DNA of 64,000 bases from Leeuwenhoekiella blandensis MED217 (GCF_000152985.1 NZ_CH672395.1:2422209-2486208); one strand, 5' to 3'; numbered from the stretch's first letter, positions 18,665-28,707 are shown. Notes: generated from the letters alone by a model not told the origin. Numbers and translations are program-made.

Positions 18665-19676
18665 ACACCGCTCTTTTTCAGATAAAATCTGGCTGGTACT
18701 TAAGGGGCTTGCTATGGGAGCGGCCAATAAAGTGCCCGGCGTTTCTGGTGGTGTTGTTGCATATGTCGCAGGCTTTTATGAGGAATTTATTTATTCGCTG
18801 CAAAAAGTGAATAAAAATGCATTCAAACTCCTTTTGAACGGGAGATTCCGCAGTTTTGTGCGCTATGTAAATGGAAGATTTTTATTTCTGCTCATCTTAG
18901 GAATGATCATCAGTTATTTTAGTGTTTCAAAATTACTTGATGTAGCGATTGAGCATTATCCGCTTCACGTTTGGAGCGCATTTTTTGGGATGATCATTGG
19001 CAGTATTTACTACATAGGTAAAGATTTTGACGACTGGTCTCAAAAAAATATCATTATTCTTTCACTGGGAATCATAACCGGAGTCTTGATAAGCCTGTTA
19101 GAACCGGCTACACAAAATGACAATCTCATCTTTGTATTTTTCTGCGGAATCATTGGCGTCTCTGGGATGACCTTACCCGGATTATCTGGATCATTCATAT
19201 TGATTCTTTTAGGCAATTATGTATTACTTCTGGTAGATTCTGTAAATGCGCTATACGACACCCTATCCGATTTGGTTCAAGCTGATTTTTCTTTCATAAA
19301 TGATCCACATCGTGTGCGTTTATTAAAAGTAATTGCGGTATTCACCTTAGGTTCGGTTACCGGTTTAGTCACCTTGTCTAACTTTTTAGGCTACTTGTTA
19401 AAGCACTATAAAAATCAGACAAATGCCGGAATTATTGGGTTTATCGCTGGTTCTTTAGGAGTTGTTTGGCCTTGGAAAAACCCTGTTTTTGAACGCAACG
19501 AATTAGGCGAAATTAACTACGACCGCGTGGGCGATCCTATTCTTACCAATTATGACCGTTTTTGGCCTTCAAGTCTTTCTTTAGAAAACTGCCTGGCAAC
19601 GGTTTTTATTCTTTTAGGTATATTTAGTGTGGTTGCTTTAGGAAAATACGGGGAAAAAACCCGTGCAAAGAATTAA
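18654..19676 (+). CDS. DUF368 membrane protein, copy B
   Basis: 340-residue paralogue of the preceding gene, with the same signatures: GLAMGAANKVPGVSGGVVAY and MTLPGLSGSFILILLGNY, and a shared late block (VWPWKNP against VWPWKEV in copy A). The likely start, the ATG at 18654, overlaps the stop of copy A by 11 bases, so translation is probably coupled. An upstream in-frame start at 18633 would add seven residues and is less likely. The two copies have clearly diverged, so this is an old duplication. The pair may have split roles or form a heteromer; neither is shown by the sequence. Confidence 0.88.
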   Translation: MESKHRSFSDKIWLVLKGLAMGAANKVPGVSGGVVAYVAGFYEEFIYSLQKVNKNAFKLLLNGRFRSFVRYVNGRFLFLLILGMIISYFSVSKLLDVAIEHYPLHVWSAFFGMIIGSIYYIGKDFDDWSQKNIIILSLGIITGVLISLLEPATQNDNLIFVFFCGIIGVSGMTLPGLSGSFILILLGNYVLLLVDSVNALYDTLSDLVQADFSFINDPHRVRLLKVIAVFTLGSVTGLVTLSNFLGYLLKHYKNQTNAGIIGFIAGSLGVVWPWKNPVFERNELGEINYDRVGDPILTNYDRFWPSSLSLENCLATVFILLGIFSVVALGKYGEKTRAKN

Positions 19677-19733
19677 ACTAAAGCTGACATTTGCAGCCAA
19701 CCCAACCAAAAACTATTGAATTACCCAACCATT

Positions 19734-20465
19734 ATGATTAAACTTGGACTTATAGGAAAAAACATTGACTACTCGTTCTCTCGAAAATATTTTACCGAGA
19801 AATTTGAAAATGAATCCATCGAAGGTTTATATTCAAATTACGACTGCGCTACACCAGAAGAAGTAAAAAATCTCCTAGACACCAATGAGGATTGTCACGG
19901 TTTTAATGTGACTATTCCCTATAAAGAAGTGGTAATCCCCTATCTTGATGAGCTTAACAAACACGCAAGTGCTATTGGAGCTATTAATACCATCAAGCGT
20001 CTGACCAACGGAAAACTCAAAGGTTTTAATACCGATTATTTAGGCTTTCGCAAGTCCCTTCAGCCGTTTTTAACTGTTCAAAAACATAATCACGCGTTGA
20101 TTTTAGGCACAGGCGGCGCATCAAAAGCGATTGCTTATGCGCTTGAACTTGAGGATATTTCGTTCAAATTTGTATCAAGAACTCCTAAAAAAGACCAATT
20201 TTCTTACGATGCGCTCAATGCTGCATTACTTTCAAAATATACCCTGATCATCAACACGACTCCGTTAGGCACCTACCCGAACATTACAGATTGTCCTAAA
20301 ATACCTTACAGGTTGCTTTCTAAAAACCACTTGCTGTATGATCTTGTGTATAACCCGGTTGAAACTCAGTTTCTTAAAAACGGAAAAGAACACGGAACCC
20401 GCATCTGCAATGGTTATGAGATGTTGAAACTTCAAGCCGAGGCCGCCTGGAAAATCTGGAATTAG
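19734..20465 (+). CDS. aroE: Shikimate dehydrogenase
   Basis: NADPH-dependent reduction of 3-dehydroshikimate, step four of the chorismate pathway. The N-terminal substrate block is LIGKNIDYSFSRKYF, followed by NVTIPYKE with the catalytic Lys, INTIKR, GFNTDYLGF, the nucleotide loop LILGTGGASKAIAY, and INTTPLGTYPN. Length 243 residues is slightly short, as in other Flavobacteriia. The ATG at 19734 is preferred over a TTG at 19716, because the family starts directly with xKLGLIGxN. It lies 57 bases after the DUF368 pair. Confidence 0.94.
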   Translation: MIKLGLIGKNIDYSFSRKYFTEKFENESIEGLYSNYDCATPEEVKNLLDTNEDCHGFNVTIPYKEVVIPYLDELNKHASAIGAINTIKRLTNGKLKGFNTDYLGFRKSLQPFLTVQKHNHALILGTGGASKAIAYALELEDISFKFVSRTPKKDQFSYDALNAALLSKYTLIINTTPLGTYPNITDCPKIPYRLLSKNHLLYDLVYNPVETQFLKNGKEHGTRICNGYEMLKLQAEAAWKIWN

Positions 20466-20549
20466 CAGCCTTCTACCCTTCTGCTCTTGTTAATTGCTTA
20501 CTTAATAGTATCTTTAAATACTTATTAAAGCACCATAACATTGAAACAA

Positions 20550-22595
20550 ATGTCAGAAGAAAAAAAAGCATCCAATACCGATAAGAATGTTGAAGAAACT
20601 GCTTCAAAAGATTCAATAAAAGAATCTCAAGAAGCTAAAACTTCGGCTAGCGAAACTCAGGAAGCATCTACTACGCAAGAAGAAGAGCTGGTTACAGAAT
20701 CTATAGATGTCATTAAAGACGCAAAAACCAATGACGCTAATGAAGAAGAGCATGACGAGGATTTTGTAGCAGAAGATGAGGAGGATGATCAAGATAGTGA
20801 TCCTGATGATCTTGACGCTGCTCTTAATGAAGATAGTGAAGATGAGAGCGCCTCTGAGCGTCACGACATTCCTAAAAAGGATTATGACAGCCTAAGTAAA
20901 GAAGAACTCATCAAAGAGTTTAAATATTTGCTTAATAATCATAAAGTTCAAGCGATTAAAGAACATGTAACCGAGTTGCGTGCAGCTTTTATTTCGCAAT
21001 TTGAAGATGAGCAAGAGCAGGCTAAAGAAAAGTTTCTTGAAGAAGGTGGAAACATCATCGACTTCAGGTATTATAGCCCGCTTAAGAAAGAATTCAATTC
21101 GCTTTATTTCGATTATCGCGACAAGCGCAACAACTACTATAAAAATCTCAAAAAAGATCTCAACGCCAATCTGGAGACACGCAATGCACTAATTGAAGAG
21201 TTGAAAGAGCTCAAAAATGAAGTTGGTGGTGAAGACAGTATAAATACCACTTTTGAGAAGTTCAAAGACATTCAGGAACGCTGGAGAAATGCCGGTAATA
21301 TTCCACGTGATCGTTACAATCTTGTGTGGAACAATTACCACCATCACATTGAAAATTTCTACGATTTTCTACATCTCAACAGAGAGTTTAGAGATAAAGA
21401 TTTTAAAGAAAATCTTGACAAAAAACTTAAGCTTATCGAGCAAGCAGAAGAGCTTGCGCAGGAACCTGACGTAAATCGCGCATTTAAGGAGTTACAAATG
21501 CTTCACAAAATCTGGAAGGAAGAAGTAGGTCCTGTGTCTAAAGAATATCGTGAAGAAATCTGGGAAAAGTTTAGTGCAGCTACGCGTAAAATTCACGATG
21601 CACGTCAAGAATACTTCAAAAACATTGATAAGGTTTATGAAGAAAATCTTGACAAAAAACAGGAAGTAATCGCAAAAATTGAAACAATTGCTGCTAATCC
21701 TGCCTCAGCTCACAATGGCTGGCAAAAGCAAATGAAAGAGGTTAATGCCTTGCGTGAAGAATTTTTCAAAATAGGTAAAGTGCCTAAAAAGGAAAATGAA
21801 CCTACCTGGAAAGCTTTCAAAAAGGCTACTCGAGAATTTAATCATAACAAGAATAGCTTTTATAAAAACCAGAAAAAACAGCAATATGAAAACTTACAGA
21901 AAAAGCTAGAACTGGTTCAAATAGCCGAAGACAATAAGGACAACGAAGACATCAAAGTGACCATAGATCTGATGAAACGCATTCAGGCAGATTGGAAAAA
22001 AATTGGTCACGTTCCTCGTAAAGACAGTGATAAAATTTGGAAACGCTTCAAAAAAGCGTGTAATCACTTCTTTGACCGTCTTCACGCTGAAAAGAAAGAA
22101 GTTCTTGAGGAAGAAAAAGGCAATCTAGAAGAAAAAAATACTTTACTAGAAAAAGTAAAGAATATTGAATTATCGGGTAATCATGAAGATGACCTGAAAA
22201 CGATCAAATCAATCATTAAAGAATGGAAAGATACCGGCCGGGTACCGCATTCTAAAAAGAGCATCGAGCAAGATTTTAATAAAGTTTTAGACGGCTTGTT
22301 TAAGAAGCTAGACTTAAGTAAGAAAGAATCTGAACTTATCAAATATGAAAATCGAGTTGCAGCGATCGCCGATGAAGACAGTAATCAAGCACTCAATAAA
22401 GAGCATTATTTTATAACCAAAAAGATTGATGAAGTAAAAGCCGAAATCAATCAGCTTGAAAATAATTTAGGGTTCTTTCAACACGTTGATGATGATAATC
22501 CATTAGTCAAAGAAGTGCATAAAAATATTGCCGCACACAAAAAGACATTAGAAATCTGGAAAGCTAAGTTAAGTAAGCTTAAATCGCTTTATTAA
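20550..22595 (+). CDS. DUF349 repeat protein, acidic N terminus
   Basis: 681-residue protein. The first 115 residues are strongly acidic and low in complexity (EEEHDEDFVAEDEEDDQDSD). After that come about five DUF349 units of 70-80 residues, each with a W at a conserved place and the pattern W-K-x-x-G-x-V-P-x-x (RWRNAGNIPRD, WKEEVGPVSKE, FFKIGKVPKK, WKKIGHVPRK, WKDTGRVPHS). Helical, coiled-coil-like. Function unknown; no membrane segment. The chosen ATG at 20550 follows an in-frame TTG at 20541. Confidence 0.88.
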   Translation: MSEEKKASNTDKNVEETASKDSIKESQEAKTSASETQEASTTQEEELVTESIDVIKDAKTNDANEEEHDEDFVAEDEEDDQDSDPDDLDAALNEDSEDESASERHDIPKKDYDSLSKEELIKEFKYLLNNHKVQAIKEHVTELRAAFISQFEDEQEQAKEKFLEEGGNIIDFRYYSPLKKEFNSLYFDYRDKRNNYYKNLKKDLNANLETRNALIEELKELKNEVGGEDSINTTFEKFKDIQERWRNAGNIPRDRYNLVWNNYHHHIENFYDFLHLNREFRDKDFKENLDKKLKLIEQAEELAQEPDVNRAFKELQMLHKIWKEEVGPVSKEYREEIWEKFSAATRKIHDARQEYFKNIDKVYEENLDKKQEVIAKIETIAANPASAHNGWQKQMKEVNALREEFFKIGKVPKKENEPTWKAFKKATREFNHNKNSFYKNQKKQQYENLQKKLELVQIAEDNKDNEDIKVTIDLMKRIQADWKKIGHVPRKDSDKIWKRFKKACNHFFDRLHAEKKEVLEEEKGNLEEKNTLLEKVKNIELSGNHEDDLKTIKSIIKEWKDTGRVPHSKKSIEQDFNKVLDGLFKKLDLSKKESELIKYENRVAAIADEDSNQALNKEHYFITKKIDEVKAEINQLENNLGFFQHVDDDNPLVKEVHKNIAAHKKTLEIWKAKLSKLKSLY

Positions 22596-22598
22596 GCC

Positions 22599-23228
22599 AT
22601 GTCTTGCCCGCTCTGTAAGCACGATTCAGTTTATTTTGGGACATATCAGGGCAGAATTTATAACAGATGCACATTTTGTGCATCTGTTTTTTTAGATCCT
22701 AACGATCTTCCTTCAGCAAAAGCTGAAAAAAAACGCTACGACAAACATGAGAACAGTCTAGATAATAAGGGTTATCTACAATTTCTAGAACCTCTGCGTA
22801 ATGTTATTATTAAAAATGAAAGTGCTACTCAAACGGGTCTGGATTACGGTTGCGGTCCTAATCCTGTTTTATCTAAGTTACTGAAGAAAGAAGGGTTTAC
22901 GGTCAAGCAATATGATATCTATTACCACAATGAAGTTTCAGTATTACAAGAAACTTACGATTATATTGTTTGTTGTGAAGTCATTGAGCACTTTCACAAT
23001 CCTTATGAAGCGTTTTCACAATTAAAATCCCTATTAAAACCAAAAAATAGTAAGCTCTACTGCAAAACAGCACTACTTCAGCCCGAACAAGATTTTGAAT
23101 CCTGGGCATACAAAAATGATTTTACCCATAGTTTTTTTTATTCAGAAAAGGCTTTACAGTTTTTGAAAGAAGAGTTTCAGTTTAGTGAACTAGTAATGCA
23201 GCCTGATTATTTTATACTTGAAACGTAA
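22599..23228 (+). CDS. Zinc-ribbon class I SAM-dependent methyltransferase
   Basis: 209-residue protein with an N-terminal zinc-ribbon CPLCKH (C3, C6) paired with RCTFCASVFLDP (residues 27-38). It is followed by a Rossmann methylase: GLDYGCGPNP (motif I, about residue 82), VCCEVIEHFHNPYEAF and a C-terminal strand. It begins 3 bases after the DUF349 stop. The substrate is unknown; many relatives with this ribbon occur beside cell-envelope genes. Confidence 0.85.
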   Translation: MSCPLCKHDSVYFGTYQGRIYNRCTFCASVFLDPNDLPSAKAEKKRYDKHENSLDNKGYLQFLEPLRNVIIKNESATQTGLDYGCGPNPVLSKLLKKEGFTVKQYDIYYHNEVSVLQETYDYIVCCEVIEHFHNPYEAFSQLKSLLKPKNSKLYCKTALLQPEQDFESWAYKNDFTHSFFYSEKALQFLKEEFQFSELVMQPDYFILET

Positions 23229-23356
23229 TCTATCTCAGAGCAAGCCTGGCTGGTGACAAAGGCGGGCACATAAGAGTTTGTCAAAAATGAATTTTCAATT
23301 TCGCGGCATCCTGATAGCTATAGGGACTTCCTAATAAACCTATCGGCGGTACCAAT

Positions 23357-23387
23357 AAAAAAAGCGCAGCAAAGCTGCGCTTTTTCA
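23357..23387. terminator. Bidirectional terminator between convergent genes
   Basis: Perfect 12-bp stem: AAAAAGCGCAGC at 23359-23370, AAA loop, complement at 23374-23385. It reads as a terminator in both directions, between the methyltransferase (plus) and the lipoprotein (minus). Confidence 0.9.
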
Positions 23388-23405
23388 TTCTATAAGATGA
23401 ATGAA

Positions 23406-24419
23406 TTAATCTTTATATAAGTATAATGAAGATACACCGGCAAGTGATGCAGCAGAGCTCGGCGCTACATTACCTCCACCAGCTGTAGATACATTTCCAT
23501 AGGCTAATACTTGTCCGCCTCCGTTTGCAAGTTCAGCAACGTAAACAGCATCTGTATCGGCGTCATACACCACATTTACAGGATTACCTAATAATGTTGC
23601 ACTACCTTCATAACGAATTTGATTTGTTACAGAAAGTGTTCCTCCGTTTTCTACTGCATCAAATTTTGATTCAAAGTCTGAAATCACGTGGAATGCACCA
23701 TCAGTATCAAAATCTCCTCCTGAAGCCGCTGCGATATCGGTCATAATCATCGTATCACCATCAAAATCTAAACCGTGCGTTCTTACAATTCCTTCAACAG
23801 TAATCCGTTTACTAGCAGCTACGGTAGCATCGGTCATATTTGAAGAAGCAAAATCTGTAAATACAGCAAGATCGCTGCTGCTATCAACAACTGCATATAA
23901 ATCATCACCTACAAATTCAATACCCCATACAGCAAATTCTACAGTTACTGTATTTCTAAGTTCAAAAGAATCTCCATCTTTTTCAAAAACGAAAAATCTT
24001 CCGTCATCATTAGCATTATCTGAAACTACATAGATGTTTCCATTTACTGCTAGGTCACGTGGACTTTGTAAAGCCGAAGGCCCGGTAACATCAACATTGA
24101 GATCAACAGTAGCTTCGATAAAATCACTGATTCCGAAGTAAGATTGCAAAGAAGTTTGTGTTGCTCCTCGTGCTGCAATCGTAAAACCATCATCATCTGG
24201 ACTATAATAAATACCTTCAGCATCAGTTGCTGCTGTTGTATAAACGGTAGATCCTCCTCTTAATAAGTCATATTTTGTCACATTACCATCAGCGTGACTT
24301 GTCGCGTATAAATCTGCAGTACCAACGATTACTGTTCCGGTATTATCATCATCGTCACTACAAGAGGCTAATGTAAAAAGGCCTAAAGCGCCTGCAAAAA
24401 GAAATTTTGAAATGTTCAT
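23406..24419 (-). CDS. Secreted lipoprotein with predicted beta-propeller repeats
   Basis: 337-residue protein. A lipobox LASC is at residue 20, followed by the acidic SDDDD. The rest is beta-rich, with repeats such as LYATSHADGNVTKY, NIYVVSDNANDDGR, DLYAVVDSSSDL and AVYVAELANGG. These fit blades of a propeller (YVTN/NHL-like), but no strict family match is obvious. Predicted to be anchored to the outer membrane. It stands alone: the next upstream gene ends over 200 bases away. Confidence 0.7.
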   Translation of the reverse strand: MNISKFLFAGALGLFTLASCSDDDDNTGTVIVGTADLYATSHADGNVTKYDLLRGGSTVYTTAATDAEGIYYSPDDDGFTIAARGATQTSLQSYFGISDFIEATVDLNVDVTGPSALQSPRDLAVNGNIYVVSDNANDDGRFFVFEKDGDSFELRNTVTVEFAVWGIEFVGDDLYAVVDSSSDLAVFTDFASSNMTDATVAASKRITVEGIVRTHGLDFDGDTMIMTDIAAASGGDFDTDGAFHVISDFESKFDAVENGGTLSVTNQIRYEGSATLLGNPVNVVYDADTDAVYVAELANGGGQVLAYGNVSTAGGGNVAPSSAASLAGVSSLYLYKD

Positions 24420-24644
24420 AAATTGAGTTTTAGTTTAATTTGTTTGTTCATCTAAGTAACGTAAATGCAACAAGCTCAGTTCTTAAATAATTACAAACGA
24501 ATCAACACACAAGCACAACTAACTGAATATCAAATTATTAAAAATAAAAATTATAGAAGTTTAACGAAGATTTAGTAACTCTTTAGCACATGTTAAGAAA
24601 GAAGATTTTCACAATTATTGCCAAAATCTTTAAAGAAAACTTAA

Positions 24645-25182
24645 TTAACTGCGTTCGGGAATTTTTCCCTGAACATCCTTAAAGAATAATCTCAGACGGG
24701 CCATATCCTGTTTTAAATTGCCTGAAGGATAAAGCGGTACACCTATACGATGTTCTTTTTTTCCGAAATCCATCGTGATGGGTACTATGGGTACTTGCGC
24801 TTTTAAAGCAATATAGTTAAAATCCGGTTTTCCAGTTTTCTACTTTCTTTCGAGTACCTTCAGGAGAAAGCGCTAATCTAAAAACCTCGTGCTCTTTGAA
24901 CATATTGGCAATTCGATCTACTTTATTTTCGTTCTTAAATCGGTCTAAAGGAATTCCGCCTACTTTTCTAAAGTACCATCCAAAAGGCCATTTGAATAAT
25001 TCCTTTTTACCCAAAAAATTGATCGTAACTCCAATACAACTTCTAAAAAGCAGTCCCATATAGAAATCGTGCCAACTGGTATGTGGCGCAGCGATGACTA
25101 CCATTTTGTTTACCTCTTTAGGAAATCTTCCTTTAATTTTCCACCCTAAGGCTTTATAAATGAAAAGAGCGAATCGCTGCAT
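24645..25182 (-). pseudogene. 1-acyl-glycerol-phosphate acyltransferase family (PlsC-like), single-base frame break
   Basis: Reads as a PlsC-type acyltransferase: [31 protein letters not shown] (the HxxxxD catalytic motif) and ALSPEGTRKK. The open frame ends at the TAA at 24817-24819 after ENWKTGF, giving 121 residues. Dropping one A at 24817/24818 restores the expected YYIALKAQVPIVPITMDFG and then runs on to the TAA at 24645-24647, for about 178 residues in all, a normal family length. So there is one extra base, either a real inactivating mutation or a sequencing error. The gene overlaps kdsB by one base and may add acyl chains to phospholipid or a lipid A-related lipid. Confidence 0.82.
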
Positions 25183-25934
25183 CAGCTTTGTTTATTTTTT
25201 AAAATAGCGCGAGCTTCCTCTAGATCTTGAGGTGTATCAATGCCAATAGCTGGAGCGTCAGAAGGTACCATCTTGATACGTTTACCATATTCTAAGTAAC
25301 GAATAGCTTCAATCTTTTCTGCAGCTTCAAGCATGCGCATGGGCAATTTGGCAAAATCTAAGACCGCTTGCTTTCTAAATGCATAAATACCTTTATGTTT
25401 ATAATAGATACTTTCTACATCGCGATCTCTTCGGTAAGGGATAGGTGCTCTTGAAAAGTAAAGTGCAAAACTAGCCTGATCTACAATCACCTTTACATTA
25501 TTGGGGTTTTCTATATCCTCTATTTTTGAAATGGGCGTCATTAACGAAGCCAGGTCTATCGCATCTGCATCTTTTTCATAAAAAACCTGTAGCACATTGC
25601 GCATATCTTCGGTATTGGTAAACGGTTCATCTCCCTGAACGTTCACCACAATATCAATATCAAGATCGGCAACAGCTTCTGCAATTCTATCGCTTCCACA
25701 GCTATGTTCTTGCTGGCTCATAATCGCGTGTCCGCCGGCGCCGGTAATGGTTTCATAAATTAACTCACTATCGGTAACCACATAAACTGTGTCAAACAAT
25801 TGCGTTTGAACGGCAGCCTCATAGGTGCGCAAAATCACTGGTTTGCCCTCGAGATCTTTCATCAATTTACCGGGAAATCTAGACGCCTCATAACGCGCCG
25901 GGATCATTGCTATGGTTTTTAATTTCTTAGTCAT
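25182..25934 (-). CDS. kdsB: 3-deoxy-manno-octulosonate cytidylyltransferase
   Basis: Activates Kdo as CMP-Kdo for LPS core synthesis. Blocks include [15 protein letters not shown] (CTP binding), [57 protein letters not shown] and [13 protein letters not shown]. 250 residues is standard. Its start overlaps the DUF4126 stop by 4 bases (ATGA), and it overlaps the acyltransferase downstream by one base, so the three form an operon. The neighbour supports an envelope role for that acyltransferase. Confidence 0.97.
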   Translation of the reverse strand: MTKKLKTIAMIPARYEASRFPGKLMKDLEGKPVILRTYEAAVQTQLFDTVYVVTDSELIYETITGAGGHAIMSQQEHSCGSDRIAEAVADLDIDIVVNVQGDEPFTNTEDMRNVLQVFYEKDADAIDLASLMTPISKIEDIENPNNVKVIVDQASFALYFSRAPIPYRRDRDVESIYYKHKGIYAFRKQAVLDFAKLPMRMLEAAEKIEAIRYLEYGKRIKMVPSDAPAIGIDTPQDLEEARAILKNKQS

Positions 25935-26500
25935 TTCTTTAGAGCATTCTTTTTTAGCTTTCGCTTATGGTACCATTTATAAACTCGGTAGGCCAAAAAC
26001 ACTACCAAAACGCCTGCAAGAATAGGAATAAAAATGGCAAGCACAGCAAGTATTGTTGAAACTATAGATTCTAAAGTCGAGAAAATAGGATTAGCAATTC
26101 CTAAGGTTGAAGCAGTCGAAGTCGCACGAATAGCAGCTGTAGAACCGGCAATAAGTCCGGCTGTGCCTCCCCCACCAATGATCGCCAGAGCCCAAGAAAT
26201 CCAAGGTGCATCATCACCAAAAGTCACAAAAAATAACATGGTTCCTGCCACGCTGGCAAGTGGTACAGCTATCGTATCTAAAGTATTATCAAACCAAGGA
26301 ATATAATATGCGAGCACTTCAAGACAGGAAGCCACTCCCAGAAGCACTAAGGCTTGCCAGTTACCTAGCCATTCCCAAGCACTGAGTTCTATAACCTCAA
26401 AGTAGGCTGCCGCACTTAAGGCCAATAAAGGCAGAAATATTCTAAATCCCGCCGCAGCTGAAAGCCCAATTCCTAAACAAATACTTATGACTAGTTCCAT
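25931..26500 (-). CDS. DUF4126 domain membrane protein
   Basis: 189-residue hydrophobic protein with about five helices, for example [20 protein letters not shown] and [21 protein letters not shown]. The glycine-rich helix [12 protein letters not shown] and the lysine-rich tail ([15 protein letters not shown]) are visible. Function unknown. It lies 6 bases after the RecD-like helicase and overlaps kdsB by 4 bases, so it sits inside the minus-strand row. Confidence 0.82.
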   Translation of the reverse strand: MELVISICLGIGLSAAAGFRIFLPLLALSAAAYFEVIELSAWEWLGNWQALVLLGVASCLEVLAYYIPWFDNTLDTIAVPLASVAGTMLFFVTFGDDAPWISWALAIIGGGGTAGLIAGSTAAIRATSTASTLGIANPIFSTLESIVSTILAVLAIFIPILAGVLVVFLAYRVYKWYHKRKLKKNALKK

Positions 26501-26506
26501 TAGTGC

Positions 26507-27937
26507 TTAATCAATAAACATATCGTCTTTAAAACCTATAAGATACAGTTTTTTACGTGCACGCGTTACCGCTGTGTATAACCAACGTAAGTAATCTTTA
26601 TCCATTCCGTTAGGTAAATATGGCTGTTCTACCATAATAGTTTCCCATTGACCACCTTGAGATTTATGGCACGTGATTGCATATGAAAACTTCACCTGCA
26701 GCGCATTAAAGAACTTGTTGTTTTTGACTTTCATAAACTTCTTATACTTAGAAGTCTCGTCTGTATAATCTTTCATCACTTCCTGGTAAAGATTATTACC
26801 CTCCTCGTAGGATAAGGATGGAGTTTCTGAAGTAAGGGTATCTAATAATAAAACCGTTTCAAAAGGAGCCAAATTGGGATAATCTGTCATTTGAATTTTC
26901 ACTTCCGCGAAGCGAAAACCATACAACTCTATAATGCTGAATATTTCCAGAATCTCGATGATATCTCCATTTGCAATAAAACCTGCCTCACTTTTTGTAT
27001 CCAACCAGAAGTAATTATTCTTAACAACCATAAAATAATCTCCTGCACTTACTTCTTCTTCTTTAAAGAGAATACGCGAACGAATTTGCTGATTATACAG
27101 GTTAGCACGCTTATTAGATCTCACAATGATCGCAGTACCTTCATTTCCATATTCTCTGTAAGAATCACCAAGAGCATCCATAATCTCGTGGCCATCTATA
27201 AGCCGCACTACATCGTTTTGACCGCTCAGATCAAATCTGAAATCCTCATAGAGCTCGTCGTTGAGAAATTCTCTAATTCTAGTCGCATTTTTAAGAATAC
27301 CACTCGTTTCGGCTTGTCGCATTACTTCATCGAGCTCAATACTTTTTACTGTTTTATCAAATTGCATTTGAAGGTTTCGCTCATCTAATGCCGGACTCAA
27401 ATCCATTTTCACAGGAGGAAGCTGAGCCTGATCTCCTATTAAAAGTAATTTGCATTTATGACCGCTATACACATAAGACATCAAATCATCGAGTAAAGAG
27501 CCATTCTCAAAGAGTTTGGATTCTGAAGCATTATCAGAAATCATTGAAGCTTCATCTACAATAAAAATAGTGTTTCGGTGCTTATTGCGTTGTAAAGTGA
27601 ATGAAACACCACCGCCACGCTCTTTTTTGGGATAATAGATCTTTCGGTGGATGGTATGCGCCGGTTTATCACTGTAATTTGAGATCACCTTGGCTGCCCT
27701 TCCAGTAGGTGCCAATTGCACAGACGACATTTTAATTTTCCACAAGTTTTTAACAATTGTACCAATTACCGTGGTTTTTCCGGTTCCGGCAAAACCTTTT
27801 AAAACATAAATTGAGTTATTTTTAGGCTCAAATATAAAAGCGCTAAGTTGTTGTAATAGAATGTCTTGTTTCTGGGTTGGTGAAAAAGGAAAATCTTTAA
27901 TTAAAAGCTTATAAAATGCGTGCTGATCCAGCTCCAT
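26507..27937 (-). CDS. RecD-like ATP-dependent DNA helicase (AAA, SF1)
   Basis: 476-residue SF1B helicase. Walker A is GFAGTGKTT at residues 48-56, followed by QLAPTGRAAKVIS (motif Ia), IFIVDEASMIS (Walker B), LLIGDQAQLPPV (motif III), and C-terminal AITCHKSQGGQWETIMVEQ and LYTAVTRARKKLYLIGF (motifs V and VI). It lacks the N-terminal extension of RecD2 and probably acts alone in recombination or repair. At 26904-26918 it carries a variant of the recurring TTCCGCGAAGCG palindrome. A near -7 box (TATCTTTA) lies upstream, divergent from the gene at 28054. Confidence 0.88.
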   Translation of the reverse strand: MELDQHAFYKLLIKDFPFSPTQKQDILLQQLSAFIFEPKNNSIYVLKGFAGTGKTTVIGTIVKNLWKIKMSSVQLAPTGRAAKVISNYSDKPAHTIHRKIYYPKKERGGGVSFTLQRNKHRNTIFIVDEASMISDNASESKLFENGSLLDDLMSYVYSGHKCKLLLIGDQAQLPPVKMDLSPALDERNLQMQFDKTVKSIELDEVMRQAETSGILKNATRIREFLNDELYEDFRFDLSGQNDVVRLIDGHEIMDALGDSYREYGNEGTAIIVRSNKRANLYNQQIRSRILFKEEEVSAGDYFMVVKNNYFWLDTKSEAGFIANGDIIEILEIFSIIELYGFRFAEVKIQMTDYPNLAPFETVLLLDTLTSETPSLSYEEGNNLYQEVMKDYTDETSKYKKFMKVKNNKFFNALQVKFSYAITCHKSQGGQWETIMVEQPYLPNGMDKDYLRWLYTAVTRARKKLYLIGFKDDMFID

Positions 27938-28008
27938 AAAAAATTATTGAAAGTGTAAAGATACTAATGAATTTAAGGGGATATCCTTTAACGATTAAAA
28001 AAAAATTG

Positions 28009-28016
28009 TAGATTTG
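28009..28016 (+). promoter_or_regulatory. -7 box (TAGATTTG)
   Basis: Exact TAnnTTTG, 37 bases upstream of the ATG at 28054, in the divergent gap from the helicase. Confidence 0.5.
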
Positions 28017-28053
28017 CTTATAACCTTAATTAAAATCTAAAACCACACATCGA

Positions 28054-28707
28054 ATGAAAATAGTAATTCAGTTAGTACTTTGGGTTGTTATCGGAGTATT
28101 AGGATATTTACTTTTTAACGCTGTTTACGGCGAAGTAAAATTTAATGACCTTAAAGTTGTACGTTATCAAAAAGCGATTGAAAATCTAAAAGATATACGC
28201 GCAGGTCAATTAGCTTTCAAACAAATCAATGGAAAATTTGCAGAAAACTTTGAGCAACTAGAAAGTTTTATTGACACAGCTGAATTTGTACTTACCGAGC
28301 GTCGTGACACTATGGTCCTTGACGAAGAAGCAACACGTCGTTATCGTGTAGATACACGTAAAGAAATTACTATTATTGATACTTTAGGATATAAGTCTAT
28401 TAAAGATTCTCTTTACCAAGGTACCAACCGTTACAAAACAATGAAGAACGTACCTATTGCAGGAACTGACGCTCAATTTGAAATGGAATCAGGTACTCTT
28501 CTTAAGAGTGATGTGCCAATCCCGGTTTTTGAAGCTAAAGTATCTAAAGATGTATTATTATTTGACCAACCAAAAGACTACGTTTCTAAAGAAAAACAAG
28601 TAGTTTCTGTTGATGGTGTAAATGGTGCTTACCTTTCTGTAGGTTCTATGACTGAAGTTAATACGAATGGTAACTGGCCAAAGAGTTACGGCGACAATGA
28701 CGAATAA
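28054..28707 (+). CDS. Conserved membrane-anchored protein of unknown function
   Basis: 217 residues. A single N-terminal hydrophobic helix (IVIQLVLWVVIGVLGYLLF, residues 4-22) is followed by a charged region with KAIENLKDIRAGQLAFKQING, which looks like a periplasmic or cytoplasmic helical domain. No family recognised with certainty. Its stop lies 8 bases inside the DUF3822 gene. Genes in this order (this protein, DUF3822, RsmD) look like a flavobacterial set, but the function is unknown. Confidence 0.7.
   Translation: MKIVIQLVLWVVIGVLGYLLFNAVYGEVKFNDLKVVRYQKAIENLKDIRAGQLAFKQINGKFAENFEQLESFIDTAEFVLTERRDTMVLDEEATRRYRVDTRKEITIIDTLGYKSIKDSLYQGTNRYKTMKNVPIAGTDAQFEMESGTLLKSDVPIPVFEAKVSKDVLLFDQPKDYVSKEKQVVSVDGVNGAYLSVGSMTEVNTNGNWPKSYGDNDE

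Noticed and set aside
26891..27388. 165-residue open frame on the plus strand inside the helicase
   Set aside because: Antisense to conserved helicase motifs; no recognisable domain.
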